A DNA stretch of 64,000 nucleotides from contig NC_092053.1 in assembly GCF_003086295.3 (NCBI RefSeq), positions 87,481,671 to 87,545,670 of the forward strand, given 5' to 3'. The translations under genes were made by a program, and so were the position numbers. This DNA is from Arachis hypogaea. Lineage: Eukaryota > Streptophyta > Magnoliopsida > Fabales > Fabaceae. The notes below the pieces were generated by a model, which searched no databases, was not told where the DNA came from, and saw only the letters and a program-made list of their open reading frames with translations. Shown here one piece after another: positions 33,347-45,131 of this stretch (its first letter is position 1; the number at the start of each line of letters is the position of its first letter).

Positions 33347-35000
33347 TGGTGCACGAAATTGTGATCCTTAACAACGGCGCTAAAAACTTGGTGCTCAGAA
33401 CGTAATTCACACACTTTGTCACAACTTTGCACAACTAACCAGCAAGTGTACTGGGTAGTCCAAGTAAAAAACCTTACGTGAGTAAGGGTCGATCCCACGG
33501 AGATTGTCGGCTTGAAGCAAGCTATGGTCACCTTGTAAATCTCAGTCAGGCTGATTCAAATGGTTATAGAATCTTAATAATTTAAAATATAATTAAAATA
33601 TAAATAGGATAGAGATACTTATGTAAATCATTGGTGAGAATTTCAGATAAGCGTATAGAGATGCTTTCGTTCCTCCTGAACCTCTACTTTCCTGCTGTCT
33701 TCATTCAATCATTCCCACTCCTCTCGATGGCAAGCTTTGTGTAGGGCATCACCATTGTCAATAGCTACTTCCCATCCTCTCAGTGAAAATGGTCCAAGAT
33801 GCGTTGTCACCGCACGGCTATTTATTTGTCAGTTCTTGATCGTACTGGAATAGGATTCAGTAATCCTTTTGCATCTGTCACTACGCCCAGCACTGGCGAG
33901 TTTAAATCGCGTCACAGCCATCCCTTCCCGGATCCTACTCGAAATACCACAGACAAGGTTTAGACTTTCTGGACCTCAAGAATGGCCACCAATAGTTCTA
34001 GCCTATACCACAAAGACTCTAATCTCATGATCAGAAGGCTAAGAGATACACATTCAAGCTTGTTTGCATGTAGAACGGAAGTGTTTGTCAAGCACGCATT
34101 CATAAGTGAGAATGATGATGAGCGTCACATAATCATCACATTCATCATGTTCTTATGTGCGAATGGATATCTTAGAGAAGAAATAGGCTTGAATTGAATA
34201 GAAAAACAGTAGTACTTTGCATTAATTCATCATGAACAGCAGAGCTCCACACCTTAATCTATGATGTGTAGAAACTCTACCGTTGAAAATACATAAGAAC
34301 AAGGTCCAGGCATGGCCGAATGGCCAACCTCTCCGAATGGCATATGAATTCGAAAATTAGGGAAAACGACCCTTAGTACAATAGTAAGAGTTCCATTTAT
34401 CCTAAACTAGTTACTAGGGTTACAGAAATAGGTAAATGATGCAGAAATCCACTTTCGGGCCCACTTGGTGTGTGCTTGGGCTGAGCATTGAAGCTTTCAC
34501 GTGTAGAGGTCTTCCTTGGAGTTGAACACCAGTTTGTAACCTATTTCTGGCGTTTAACTCTGCTTTACAACCTGTTTCTGGCGTTTAACTCCAGAATAGG
34601 GCAGAGAGCTGGCGTTGAACGCCAGTTTTCGTCATCTAAACTCGAGCAAAGTATAGACTGTTATATATTTCTGGAAAGCCCTAGATGTCTACTTTCCAAC
34701 GCAATTGAGAGCACGCCATTTGGACTCCTGTAGCTCCAAAAAATCTACTTTGAGTGCTGGGAGGTCAGAATCCAACAACATCTGCAGTCCTTCGTCAACC
34801 TCTGAATCTGATTTTTGCTCAAATCCCCCAATTTCAGCCAGAAAATACCTGAAATCATAGAAAAACACACAAACTCATAGTAAAGTCCAGAAATGTAATT
34901 TTTATTTAAAAACTAATAAAAATATATGAAAAACTAACTAAATCATACTAAAAACTATGTAAAAACAATGCCAAAAAGCATATAAATGATCCGCTCATCA
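33347..35000 (-). repeat. 5' LTR of element E
   Basis: Partner of 18356-20010, same ends. LTR-end hairpin CCTTAC/GTAAGG at 33472-33487. The 31-bp palindromes are near 34516-34625. Confidence 0.9.
33365..33382 (-). other. Fossil primer-site copy inside the E 5' LTR
   Basis: TAGCGCCGTTGTTAAGGA (minus) with the flank GCACCAAGTTTT, the same duplication as in the 3' LTR. Confidence 0.7.
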
Positions 35001-35243
35001 GTGATTGACGCAGACGCGTCAGTGACGCAGTCGTGTGGGGCGATTTGTGCCAAAGGCACGCCTCCAGCCACGCTCTCACGTTACTCTCCTGCGACGCGGA
35101 CGCGTCGGCGTCGCTGTCGGCGCCCCGTTTTTTTTTTTTTTGTTAAAAAATATGCAAATGCAGATGCAAACTAAATGTGCTAATAATGAGAAGAGTTATT
35201 GAAAAAGAAAACTAAGAATAAAGAAAGGAACGATCATACCATG
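35001..35243 (-). repeat. Dyad spacer of element D, part right of E
   Basis: Resumes GTGAT-TGACGC after E. Dyads at 35009/35026 are 17 bp apart. A T-run follows at about 35131. Compared with J (41020-41110), one repeat-length segment of about 34 bp is missing. Confidence 0.8.
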
Positions 35244-35261
35244 GTGGGTTGTCTCCCACCT
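35244..35261 (-). other. Post-pol hairpin of element D
   Basis: GGTGGG-AGACAA-CCCACC on the minus strand, followed by ATGGTATGATC. It is conserved in J, K and K2. Confidence 0.75.
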
Positions 35262-35303
35262 AGCACTTTGCTTTAACATCCTTAAGTTGGATGCTCTACT
35301 AGC

Positions 35304-36771
35304 TCAGTCTTCTGCTGTGAGTGCATCCTCCAAGAGGAAGATTTCTAACTCCTTGTTTTTCATCACCTTCTCACCATGATACAGCTTCAAACGATGTCCA
35401 TTAACTTTGATGAGTTCAGAGCTTGAAGGATGACTTAGGTGAAAAACTCCGTACGGCTCAGCCTTCTCTACTCTATATGGACCTTCCCATCTTGATCTCA
35501 ACTTGCCTGGCATGAGCCTCAGTCTAGATTTGTAAAGGAGGACTAAGTCCCCAAGTTAGAACTCTTTCCTCTTGATGTGCTGATCATGTACAGCCTTCAT
35601 CTTTTCTTTGTACAGCCTTGAGTTCTCATAAGCTTCTAGGCGAAGGGTTTCCAATTCTTGCAATTGCAACTTCCTTTCAGCTCCGACTTTCTCAAATCCC
35701 ATGTTGCACTCCTTTACTGCCCAAAAGTTTTTGTGCTCTACTTCAACTGGAAGATGATAGGTTTTTCCATAAACTAAGCGGAAGGGACTCATCCCAATGG
35801 GTGTCTTGTATACTGTTCTGTATGCCCAAAGTGCATCTTGTAGCCTGGTGTTCCAGTCTCTTCTATGAGGTTTGACTATCTTCTGCAATATGCACTTTAT
35901 CTCTCTATTAGACATCTCGACTTGCCCTAGTCTGAGGATGGTAGGCTGTTGCTACTTTATGAATTATTCCATGCTTCTTCAGTAATCCTGTTAGTCTCCT
36001 GTTACAAAAATGGGTGCCTTGATCGCTCACGATTGCTCGCGGTGATCCAAAGCGACAAATAATGTGGTTTCTAACAAAGGAAACAACAGTGTTAGCATCA
36101 TCAGTGCGGGTAAGAATTGCTTCCACCCATTTAGAAATGTAATCTACAACTAACAATATATAAAAATAACCATTAGAATTTTGAAATGGACCCATGAAGT
36201 CAATGCCCCAAACATCAAATATTTCATAGAAAAGCATAATCTGTTGAGGCATCTCATCCCTCTTAGATATATTACCAAATTTTTGGCATGGGAAACAGGA
36301 TTTACAAAATTCAGCAACGTCTTTAAAAAGTGTAGGCCACCAGAATCCACAGTCTATGATTTTTCTAGCTGTCCTTTGAAGGCCAAAATGTCCTCCACTC
36401 TCAGATGAGTGGCAGTCATCTAAAATGGACTGGAATTCTGATTGAGGCAAACACTGTCTAATTACCTGGTCAGCGCCACATCTCCATAAACATGGGTCAT
36501 CCCATATATAATATTTAGACTCGCTTTTCAGCTTGTCTCTTTGATGCTTAGTCAAGTTTGGAGGAAAGGTGTGGCTAACTAGATAATTAGCTACAGGTGC
36601 ATACCAAGGGACTACCCCAGATACTGCTTACAGGTTATCAAAAGGGAAATTATCAGCTATAGGAGTGAAGTTATCCTTAATGTGCTCAAGGTGACTCAAG
36701 TGGTCTGCCACCAGATTCTGGTTACCACTCCTATCTTTAATTTCTAAATCAAATTCTTGTAGTAGCAGTAT
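35304..36771 (-). pseudogene. pol: Integrase and C-terminal region of D pol
   Basis: Integrase joins the cDNA to chromosomal DNA. The zinc-binding HHCC domain is present ([15 protein letters not shown] ... FCKSCFPCQK). The core shows [11 protein letters not shown] and [13 protein letters not shown] with the first two acidic residues of DDE intact. A two-base deletion near 35928 breaks the frame inside the [10 protein letters not shown] element that carries the catalytic Glu. The match continues in another frame ([40 protein letters not shown]). After one stop near 35554 it ends with the GPY/F-like module LRSRWEGPYRVEKAEPYGVF. There is no chromodomain. A stop also separates RNase H and integrase (36769), and a CAA-to-TAA change lies near 36627. 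Confidence 0.85.
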
Positions 36772-38097
36772 CTAACGTATAAGCCTTGGTTTGGACTCCT
36801 TTTTAGCTAATAAATACTTTAGAGCTGCGTGGTCTGAGTACACTACTACTTTAGTACCAAGTAAATAGGCTCGGAATTTATCCAGAGCGAAAACAATAGG
36901 AAGAAGCTCTTTCTCAGTAGTAGTGTAATTAGACTGAGCAGCGTCTAAAGTCTTAGACGCATAAGCAATGACAAAAGGATCCTTACCTTCACGCTGAGCC
37001 AGCGTTGCTCCTACTGCATGGTTGGAGGTGTCGCACATTATTTCAAATGGAAGGCTCCAGTCTGGTCCTCTCACAATTGGAGCTTGAGTCAGGGCAGTCT
37101 TCATCTTATCAAACGCTTGTTTGCAATCCTCACTGAACTCGAACTCAATATCTTTCTGCAGTAGTCTGGATAAGAGAAGTGCTACCTTACTAAAGTCCTT
37201 AATGAATCTCCGGTAAAAACATGCATGGCCAAGGAACGAATGGAATTCCCTCATAGAGGATGGGTAAGGTAAACTAGAAATGACATCCACCTTTGCTGGA
37301 TCTATAGAAATGACAGTATTAGACACAACATGTCCTATGACAATACCTTGTTTTACCATAAAGTGACATTTTTCAAAATTCAATACAAGGTTTGTACTGA
37401 CACATCTATCTAATACTCTAGACAAACTATCCAAGCAAAGATTAAAGGAATCACCATAAATGCTAAAATCATCCATAAACACCTCCATACAGTCCTCAAT
37501 AAGGTCAGAGAAAAGACTTATCATACACCATTGGAAAGTAGCTGGTGCATTGCACAAGCCAAAGGGCATTCTCTTATAAGCATAAGTCCCAAAAGGACAT
37601 GTAAAAGTGGTCTTCTCCTGATCTTCAGGAGCTATATGAATCTGGAAGTAGCTTGTGTAACCATCTAAAAAGTAATAATGTGATTTACCTGACAGGCGAT
37701 CCAGCATTTTATCGATGAATGGAAGAGGATGGTGATCCTTACGAGTGGCCTGGTTTAGGCGCCTATAATCAATGCAGACCCTCCAAGCGTTCTGGACTCT
37801 GGTTGCCATGAGCTCTCCATGCTCATTCTTCAGTGTAGTGACTTCAGACTTCTTGGGCACCACAGGTACTGGGCTTACCCATTTACTGTCTGAGATGGGG
37901 TAGATGATATCTACCTCCAGTAGTCTGGTCACTTCTTTCTTGACAACCTCTAAGATAGTGGGGTTCAGTCTTCTCTGGGGTTGACGAACAGGCCTTGCTC
38001 CCTCTTCTAGAAATATTATGTGCTCACAAACTTGAGGGTTGATGCCTACTATGTCTGCCAAACTCCACCCAATTGCCTTCTTATGCCTCCTCAGCAC
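36772..38097 (-). pseudogene. pol: Reverse transcriptase-RNase H of element D
   Basis: The 441-codon open stretch is the best preserved enzyme in the window. RT begins with [18 protein letters not shown] and [15 protein letters not shown]. It has [20 protein letters not shown], the first catalytic Asp in FLDG (residue 145), [13 protein letters not shown] and the polymerase box FMDD (207-210). RNase H follows with [10 protein letters not shown] (Asp356), TTEKEL (Glu397) and YSDHAAL (Asp422), then ends at a stop behind KPRLIR. The GY(S/T)GYFQI element reads YTSYFQI. All catalytic residues I can place are present, but the neighbouring frames are broken, so it is fossil. Sequence type is Athila-like gypsy. 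Confidence 0.9.
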
Positions 38098-38318
38098 ACT
38101 AAGTAACTGCTCTTCTTGTTGAGAAGTGAGTTCCCGTGCAATGATAACTGGAAACTTCTGCTTGTCCTCAAGGTAAGCATATTTGAGGTGTGGAGGGAGG
38201 GGTTTTAATTCTAACTTCTACTCATGGCCAGGCTCTGGATTGTCTGGAGTTGGCGACAATGATAAAGTACTTTCATTGTCCTCAGCAAGTGTCCTATGTA
38301 CTTCTCTTCGAACTCCTC

Positions 38319-39330
38319 CTACTGAACTTCAGCCATGGTTTCATCTATGATGTCAAACTGAAGGATTGAATGATCTTCTGGAGGGTGCTTCAAAACTCCA
38401 TTCAGATTGAAGCTTACTACTCGGCCGTCTATTTCAAAAGAGTATGTTCCTGAAAAAGCATCCAATTTGAACTTCGAGGTCTTCAGGAATGGTCTTCCGA
38501 GTAGGCTTGATGATGGCTTCTCTGAGTCATTTTGGGGCATCTCCAGGATATAAAAGTCAATGGGAAATGTGAGCCCCTTAATGCCCACTAATACATCTTC
38601 AACAACTCCAACCACTGTAATAATGCTTTTATCTGCTAACACAAAATGAGCTGCCGACCTTTTTAAGGGAGGGAGCCTCAGAATATCATATATGGACAAA
38701 GGCATTATACTCACACATGCTCCTAAATCACACATGCAGTCAGAAAATACCACACCACCAATAGTACAATTAACAATACATGGACCTGGATCACTACACT
38801 TTTTAGGTATACCTCCCATTAAAGCAGATATAGAACTACCTAAAGAAATAGTTTCTAATTCATTAATTTTGTCTTTATGTATACATAAATCTTTTAGAAA
38901 CTTTGCATATTTAGGTACCTGCTGAATGACATCAAAAAGGGGAACAGTTACCTCAACCTTTTTGAATATTTCTACCAATTTGGGATCAGGTTCCAACTGC
39001 TTCCTGGGCTTCCTTGCAAGTTGTGGAAATGGAATAGGAATGGCGTTTTCTATAGTGTCTGCGCCCTTCGGTGCTTCTTCCTGTGGTTGAGCTTCTTCTT
39101 CTTCAGCCATGTCCTGTATGTCCTCTTCCTCCTCAACATCTTCTATTTCCACTACCTCTTTAGCTGAGGCGTGTTCTGGTGGGCATGGCTCCTCCTGATT
39201 CCTCTATTGCAATATGGTTCTGGACCTTAGGGTAATGGCATTGATGCCACCCTTTGGATCGGGTAGGGGTTGAGGGGAATTCCACTGGAGCTTGTGTGTT
39301 GAGTGTTTGAAGTGTTGGGTTATGCCAGCT
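38319..39330 (-). pseudogene. Protease region of element D
   Basis: Aspartic protease domain between gag and RT. From the ATG at 39152 the reading is acidic (VEEEEDIQDMAEEEEAQ), then ARKPRKQLEPDPKLVEIFKK, the typical linker, then IPLFDVIQQVPKYAKFLKDL-like sequence. The active-site block CDLGACVSIMPLS lies at about residues 141-153, with LLGRPFLKTSKFKLDAFSGT behind it. The frame ends at 38319. 38098-38318, leading to RT, is out of frame. 39153-39330 links to gag. The catalytic loop is intact here, in contrast to element L. Confidence 0.85.
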
Positions 39331-40612
39331 GAGAGATGAGAGCTTGTATAGCAGATGCTAGGCCATTAAGTGAACTTTCCATGTTCCTTTGTTCTTGTGC
39401 AATGGATTGAAGAGCCTCGTCACTCGGAGAAGAATAAGATTGAGTAATCTGTGGAACTTGTTGTTGGTTGTGCTGTGGTCTTTGGGACTGTCTCAGGTGG
39501 GGTGCTCTGTAAGGCTGGTTCTGGTTCTGCTGCCTGTTGTTGTTATTATTCCACCTCTAATTTTCCTGATTTTCTCTGCCTCCTCTGTTATAGTTTTCCC
39601 TCCAATTCTGGTTAGAATTATCTCTCCAACCTTGGTTAGAACTGTCTTGCCATCCATGGTAGTAACTGCCACATTGATTGTACCCTTGGTTAGGGCGGTC
39701 ATAGAAGTTATGAGTGGATGCCACAGTGTTGTCTTCCTGCTGGAGCTGCAGACATTCATCAGTATAATGGCTGTAATCAGCACAGATCCCACACACTCTC
39801 TGTGGGACTAACTGTTGGCTTTGCTGTGCTTGTTGTTGACTCAACTGCATCTGCTTCAGTAAGTTGGTTATTTCACATATACTCTGAGTCAGAGCAGTGG
39901 TTTCTTTGCTAGAAGATACCTCTGCAACAACTTTTGACCGGCCTTGTTTCTGTCGGTGATTCCTAGTAGATTCAGCTAAGTCGTTGATCAGTTGCCATGC
40001 CTCATCAGTGGTCTTGTACTTTTTCATAGACCTATTGCTAGCACTTTCCAATGTGGTCTTATCTTGAGGCCTCATGCCCTGTGTGACGTAGCCGAGCAAC
40101 ACTATCTTGTCAATCATATGGTGGGGGCATGCTTCCAGAAGGTTGTTGAAGCACTCCCAGTATTCGTAAAGAGTCTCGGATTCGTCCTGGACAATCATGG
40201 AAATGTCTTTCCTCAGTTTGTCAGTAACTTCAGCTAGGAAGATTTTTTCCAAAAATTCTCTTCTGAGCATATCCCAGTCAGAAACAGTTGCTGCGGGTTG
40301 AGTGTAGTACCACTCTCTCGCCTTTCCCTTAAGAGAGAACGGGAAAGCTTTCAACAGAATAAAAGTTTTATCTTAACCATCATGCCTGACAGTAGAACAG
40401 GCCGCTTGGAAATCCCTCAGGAGCTTGATAGGCTCTTGAGCAGGTAAGCCATGAAACTTAGGCATCATGTTGAATTGTGCAGTCTTTATTTCAAAATCTG
40501 TGGCCATTGTTGGGTGATGCACTTGAAACGGTTGCATTGTAAAATCGAGGGCTCCAGCCTCCTGGATAGTAATTCTCCTAGGTGCTACCATGTCACCTGT
40601 ACATAAATCAAC
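39331..40612 (-). pseudogene. gag: gag of element D, N-terminus cut at fusion with J
   Basis: Gag of the autonomous lineage. From right to left: SVDLCTG-like leader residues, MVAPRRITIQEAGALDF, FEIKTAQFNMMPKFHGLPAQ, then a stop at about 40373. After it come FPFSLKGKAREWYYTQPAAT, LRKDISMIVQDESETLYEYW and, after a coiled, Gln-rich part, one Cys-containing knuckle-like segment (CGICADYSHYTDECLQLQQ). A repeat-rich tail follows (NQGWRDNSNQNWREN), stop at about 39557. The extreme N-terminus, leader, primer site and 5' LTR are absent: at about 40617 the sequence passes straight into the J spacer. Confidence 0.85.
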
Positions 40613-40617
40613 CGAAG

Positions 40618-41342
40618 GATAGAAATGAGGAGGGAAAAGAAAAATTAGGATTTGGGAAAGAGAAAGATAAGATATTTGGCAAATTAGGATAAGTTGTGCG
40701 GCGCAAGCAATGCGGACGCATGGGGTACGCGTTCACGCGGATGGCGCTTAAATGAATCGACGCGGTCGCGTTGGTCATGCGGACGCGTGACTCGTTTTGT
40801 GCAACTGGCGCTCGCACAACTCTCTGTTCAAAACTCATTATTGCCAAATTCCAGGGTGACGTGGTCGCACGGTTGACGCGATCGTGTGAGTGGCCATTAT
40901 TGGGATATGACGTGGACGCGTGAGCCATGCGTCCGCGTGGTAAGGCTTGTGCGTTCAGCACCAGTCCAGCACCACTCTAGCACAACTTTCGGTCGTGCAC
41001 CCTTTCTTACGTCGATTTTCAGGTCACGCATCCGCGTGAGTGACGCGGACACGTGGAAGGCAATTCTCCCACATGACGCGGACGCGTCAGCGACGCAGTC
41101 GCGTGGGGCGATTTGTGCCAAAGGCACACCTCCAGCCACGCTCTCTCATGACTCTCTGTTCGATTTATTTGCTATCTTACTCTCCTGCGACGCGGACGCG
41201 TCGGCGACGTTGTCACGTTGCATGCCCCGATTTTTTTTTTTGTTAAAAAATATGCAAATGAAAATGCAAACTAAATGTGCTAATAATGAGAAGAGTTATT
41301 GAAAAAGAAAAATAAGAATAAAGAAAGGAACGATCATACCAT
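40618..41342 (-). repeat. Dyad spacer of element J
   Basis: Homologous to 17900-18355 plus 35001-35243 and shows the uninterrupted E target site. Dyad pairs at 17-bp spacing run from about 40710 to 41110. No gene. The left edge is the fusion to D gag. Confidence 0.8.
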
Positions 41343-41360
41343 GGTGGGTTATCTCCCACC
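41343..41360 (-). other. Post-pol hairpin of element J
   Basis: GGTGGG-AGATAA-CCCACC (minus), stem identical to D and one loop change. Confidence 0.7.
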
Positions 41361-41403
41361 TAGCACTTTGCTTTAACGTCCTTAAGTTGGATGCTCTACT
41401 AGC

Positions 41404-42850
41404 TCAGTCTTCTGCTGTGAGTGGATCCTCCAAGAGGAAGATTTCTAACTCCTTATTTTTTGTCACCTTCTCACCATGATATAGCTTCAAACGATGTCCA
41501 TTAACTTTGATGAGTTCAAAGCTTGAAGGATGACTTAGGTGAAAAACTCCGTACGACTCAGCCTTCTCTACTCTATACGGACCTTCCCATCTTGATCTCA
41601 ACTTGCCTGGCATGAGCCTCAGTCTAGATTTGTAAAGTAGGACTAAGTCCCTAGGTTAGAACTCTTTCCTCTTGATGTGCTGATCATATACAGCCTTCAT
41701 CTTTTCTTTGTACAGCCTTGAGTTCTCAAAAGCTTCTAGGCGAAGGCTTTCCAATTCTTGCAATTGCAACTTCCTTTCAGCTCCGGCTTTCTCAAATCCC
41801 ATGTTGAACTCCTTTACTGCCCAAAAGGCTTTGTGCTCTACTTCAACTGGAAGATGACAGGCTTTTCCATAAACTAAGCGGAAGGGACTCATCCCAATGG
41901 TTGTCTTGTATGCTGTTCTATATGCCCAAAGTGCATCTTGTAGCCTGGTGCTCCAGTCTCTTCTATGAGGTTTGACTATCTTTTGCAATATGTGCTTTAT
42001 CTCTCTGTTAGACACCTCGGCTTGCCCATTAGTCTGAGGATGGTAGGCTGTTGCTACTTTATGAATTATCCCATGCTTCTTCAGTAATCCTGTTAGTCTC
42101 CTGTTACAAAAATGGGTGCTTTGCTCGCGGTGATCCAAAGCGACAAATAATGTGGTTTCTAACAAAGGAAACAACAGTGTTAGCATCATCAGTGCGGGTA
42201 GGAATTGCTTCCACCCATTTAGAAACGTAATCTACAGCTAACAATATATACAAATAACCATTAGAATTTGGAAATGGACCCATGAAGTCAATGCCCCAAA
42301 CATCAAAAATTTCACAGAAAAGCATAATCTGTTGAGGCATCTCATCCCTCTTGGATATATTACCAAATTTTTGGCATGGGAAATAGGATTTACAAAATTC
42401 AGCATTGTCTTTAAAAAGAGTAGGCCACCAGAATCCACAGTCTAAGATTTTTCTAGCTGTTCTTTGAGGGCCAAAATGTCCTCCACTCTCAGATGAGTGG
42501 CAGGCCTCTAAAATGGATTGGAATTCTGATTGAGGCACACACCGTCTCATTACTTGGTCAGCGCCACATCTCCATAAATATGGGTCATCCCATATATAAT
42601 ATTTAGACTCGCTTTTCATCTTGTCTCTTTGATGCTTAGTAAAGTTTGGAGGAAAGGTGCGGCTAACTAGATAGTTAGCTACAGGTGCATACCAATGGAC
42701 TACCTCAGATACTGCTTGCAGGTTATCAAAAGGGAAATTATCAGCTATAGGAGTGGAGTTATCCTTAATGTGCTCAAGGCGACTCAAGTGGTCTGCCACC
42801 AGATTCTGGTTACCACTCCTATCTTTAACTTCTAAATCAAATTCTTGTAT
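41404..42850 (-). pseudogene. pol: Integrase region of J pol
   Basis: Same arrangement as D. In the zinc domain, CKSYFPCQK replaces CKSCFPCQK, so one zinc Cys is lost. [14 protein letters not shown] carries the first acidic residue. A deletion of about 14 bases relative to D (near 42121) removes part of the IVSDQG element with the second catalytic Asp and shifts the frame. Beyond it, [33 protein letters not shown] (with the catalytic Glu), and the C-terminal RSRWEGPYRVEKAESYGVFH are preserved. A stop at about 41654 precedes the last part. Catalytically dead. Confidence 0.85.
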
Positions 42851-43989
42851 TTGCAGTATCCAACGTATAAGCCTTGGTTTGGACTCCTTTTTAGCTAATA
42901 AATACTTTAGAGCTGCGTGGTCTGAGTACACTACTACTTTAGTACCAAGTAAATAGGCTCAGGATTTATCCAGAGCAAAAATAATAGTAAGAAGCTCTTT
43001 CTCCGTAGTAGTGTAATTAGACTGAGCGGCATCTAAAGTCTTAGACGCATAAGCAATTATAAAGGGGTCCTTACCTTCACGCTGAGCCAACGCTGCTCCT
43101 ACAGCATGGTTGGAGGCGTCGCACATTATTTCAAATGGCAGGCTCCATTCTAGTCCTCTCATAATTGGAGCTTGAGTCAGGGCGGTCTTCAGCTTATCAA
43201 ACGCTTTTTTGCAATCCTCACTGAACTCGAACTCAATATCTTTTTGCAGTAGTCTGGATAGGGGAAGTGCTACCTTACTAAAGTCCTTAATGAATCTCCG
43301 GTAAAAACCGGCATGGCCAAGGAACGAATGGACTTCCCTCACAGAGGAGGGGTAAGGTAAACTAAAAATAACATCCACCTTTGCTGGATCTACAGAAATG
43401 CCAGTATTAGACACAACATGTCCAAGGACAATACCTTGTTTTACCATAAAGTGACATTTTTCAAAATTCAATACAAGGTTTGTACTGACACATCTATCTA
43501 ATACTCTAGACAAACTATCCAAGCAAAGATTAAAGGAATCACCATAAATGGTAAAATCATCCATAAAAACCTCCATACAGTCCTCAATAAGGTCAGAGAA
43601 AAGACTCATCATACACCTTTGGAAAGTAGCTGGTGCATTGCACAAGCCAAAGGGCATTCTCTTATAAGCATAAGTCCCAAAAGGACATGTAAAAGTGGTC
43701 TTCTCCTGATCTTCAGGAGCTATATAAATCTGGAAATAGCCTGTGTAACCATCTAAAAAGCATTAATATGATTTACCTGACAGGCGATCCAGTATTTGAT
43801 CGATGAATAGAAGAGGATAGTGATCCTTACGAGTGGCTTGGTTTAAGCGCCTGTAATCAATGCAGACCCTCCAGGCATTCTGGACTCTAGTTGCTATGAG
43901 CTCTCGATGCTCATTCTTCACTGTAGTGACTCCAAACTTCTTGGGCACCACTTGTACTGGGCTTACCCATTCACTGTCTGAGATGAGAG
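42851..43989 (-). pseudogene. pol: Reverse transcriptase-RNase H of element J, N-terminus deleted
   Basis: Keeps [20 protein letters not shown], a stop near 43760 in place of the residue before [19 protein letters not shown], the intact polymerase box FMDD, and RNase H with CDASNHAVGAALAQ, TTEKEL and YSDHAAL. A stop at about 42959 (former Arg codon in DKFRAY, by comparison with D) splits RNase H. Upstream the RT N-terminus stops at ISDSEWVSP and is joined directly to gag, so about 1.3 kb including the protease is missing. Confidence 0.85.
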
Positions 43990-44588
43990 CTTGTATAGCA
44001 AATGCTAGGCCATTAAGTGAACTTTCCATGTTCCTCTGTCCTTGTGCAATGGATTGAAGAGCATCGTCACTCGGAGAGGAATTAGATTGAGTGATCTGCG
44101 GAACTTGTTGTTGGTTGTGTTGTGGTCCTTGGGACTGCCTCAGGTGAGGTGCTCTGTAAGGCTGGTTCTGGTTCTACTGCCTGTTGTTGTTATTATTCCA
44201 CCTCTGATATCCTTGATTGTCTCTGCCTCCTCTGTTATAGTTGTCCCTCCAATTTTGGTTAGAATTATCTCTCCAACCTTGGTTAGAACTGTCCTGCCAT
44301 CCATGGTTGTAACTGCCACCTTGATTGTACCCTTGGTTGGGGCGGTCATAGAAGTTATGAGTGGCTGCCACAGTGTTGTCTTCCTGCTGGAGCTGCGGAC
44401 ATTCATCAGTTTAATGGCTGTAATCAGCACAGATCCCACACACTCTCTGTGGGACTAACTGTTGGCTTTACTGTGCTTGTTGTTGACTCAACTGCATCTG
44501 CTTCAGTAAGTTGGTCATTTCACATATACTCTGCAACACCCTTTGACCGGCCTTGTTTCTGTCAGTGATTCCTAGTAGATTTATCTAA
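43990..44588 (-). pseudogene. gag: gag C-terminal half of element J
   Basis: Gag tail like [16 protein letters not shown] at the deletion junction, then the Asn/Arg/Trp repeats (DNSNQNWRDNYNRGGRDNQG), NFYDRPNQGYNQGG and part of the knuckle-like Cys region with a stop near 44413. A short in-gag deletion relative to D lies at about 44532. At about 44588 the gag is cut and plus-strand K0 sequence begins. Confidence 0.8.
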
Positions 44589-45131
44589 GTATGTATGTTA
44601 GGTGAGATCTTAGTCTAATTAAGGATTCACTTATTAGCTCACTTAGCCTTAGACATATATCCTCACCTTTACCTTGGCCCCATTACAACCTTAATTAAAG
44701 ACCTCATGATTTTTGGTATGACTGTATTCTATGATTGTTGATTGGTTAGATGAAGAACAAAGTTATAGAAAGGAAGAATAAAAAGAGGAATAGAGTGATT
44801 AACCCAATAAACACTGAGTGACTAGAGAGTAAACACAAATCCAGTGAGGGTTCAATAGCTCATTAACATTTATCTCTGTTTGAATTATTTAATTGTCCTG
44901 CAAGTTCATAAAATGCTTTTTCTCCCATCTCAATTGTAAAAGAGTTTATTGATTAAGGCTTGGCTATATATACATATATGACTCCTTGAGAATGTGAATT
45001 AATTTGACTACCTGTAAGCTTTATATATGAGTGAATAAATTAGAATTGCATGACTCATTTAGGTAGTTGCATTTAGATTAGATTGCATTGCATGACATTC
45101 CGTCACTTTAACCACTTATTACCTTGGATTT
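44589..45131 (+). other. K0 3' untranslated region
   Basis: Matches the distal part of the K2 region (from about 55255, TATGTATGTTAGGTGA). No gene. The 5' part is cut at the J gag junction. Confidence 0.7.

Larger units (their letters stand above)
18356..35000 (-). mobile_element. Element E: complete gag-protease-ORF2 retrotransposon with nested F/G
   Basis: Two similar LTRs of about 1655 bp in the same orientation, primer site inside the right one, tract module inside the left one, and target duplication GTGAG/GTGAT. The uninterrupted site is seen in J at 41036 (GTGAGTGACGC). The interior holds gag, protease, a 31-bp palindrome array and ORF2, but no RT or integrase, so it is non-autonomous. 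The F/G block occupies 20278 to about 26664. Confidence 0.85.
11327..44588 (-). mobile_element. Element D, autonomous Athila-like, fused to relative J
   Basis: Read on the minus strand from the right: J gag, RT, integrase and dyad spacer (44588 to 40618), then a junction into D gag, protease, RT-RNase H, integrase, hairpin, dyad spacer, ORF2, 3' untranslated region, polypurine tract and 3' LTR (to 11327). E (18356-35000) and solo LTR I (14639-16297) are later insertions. The 5' LTR and primer site of D are missing, lost at the fusion. Confidence 0.8.
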
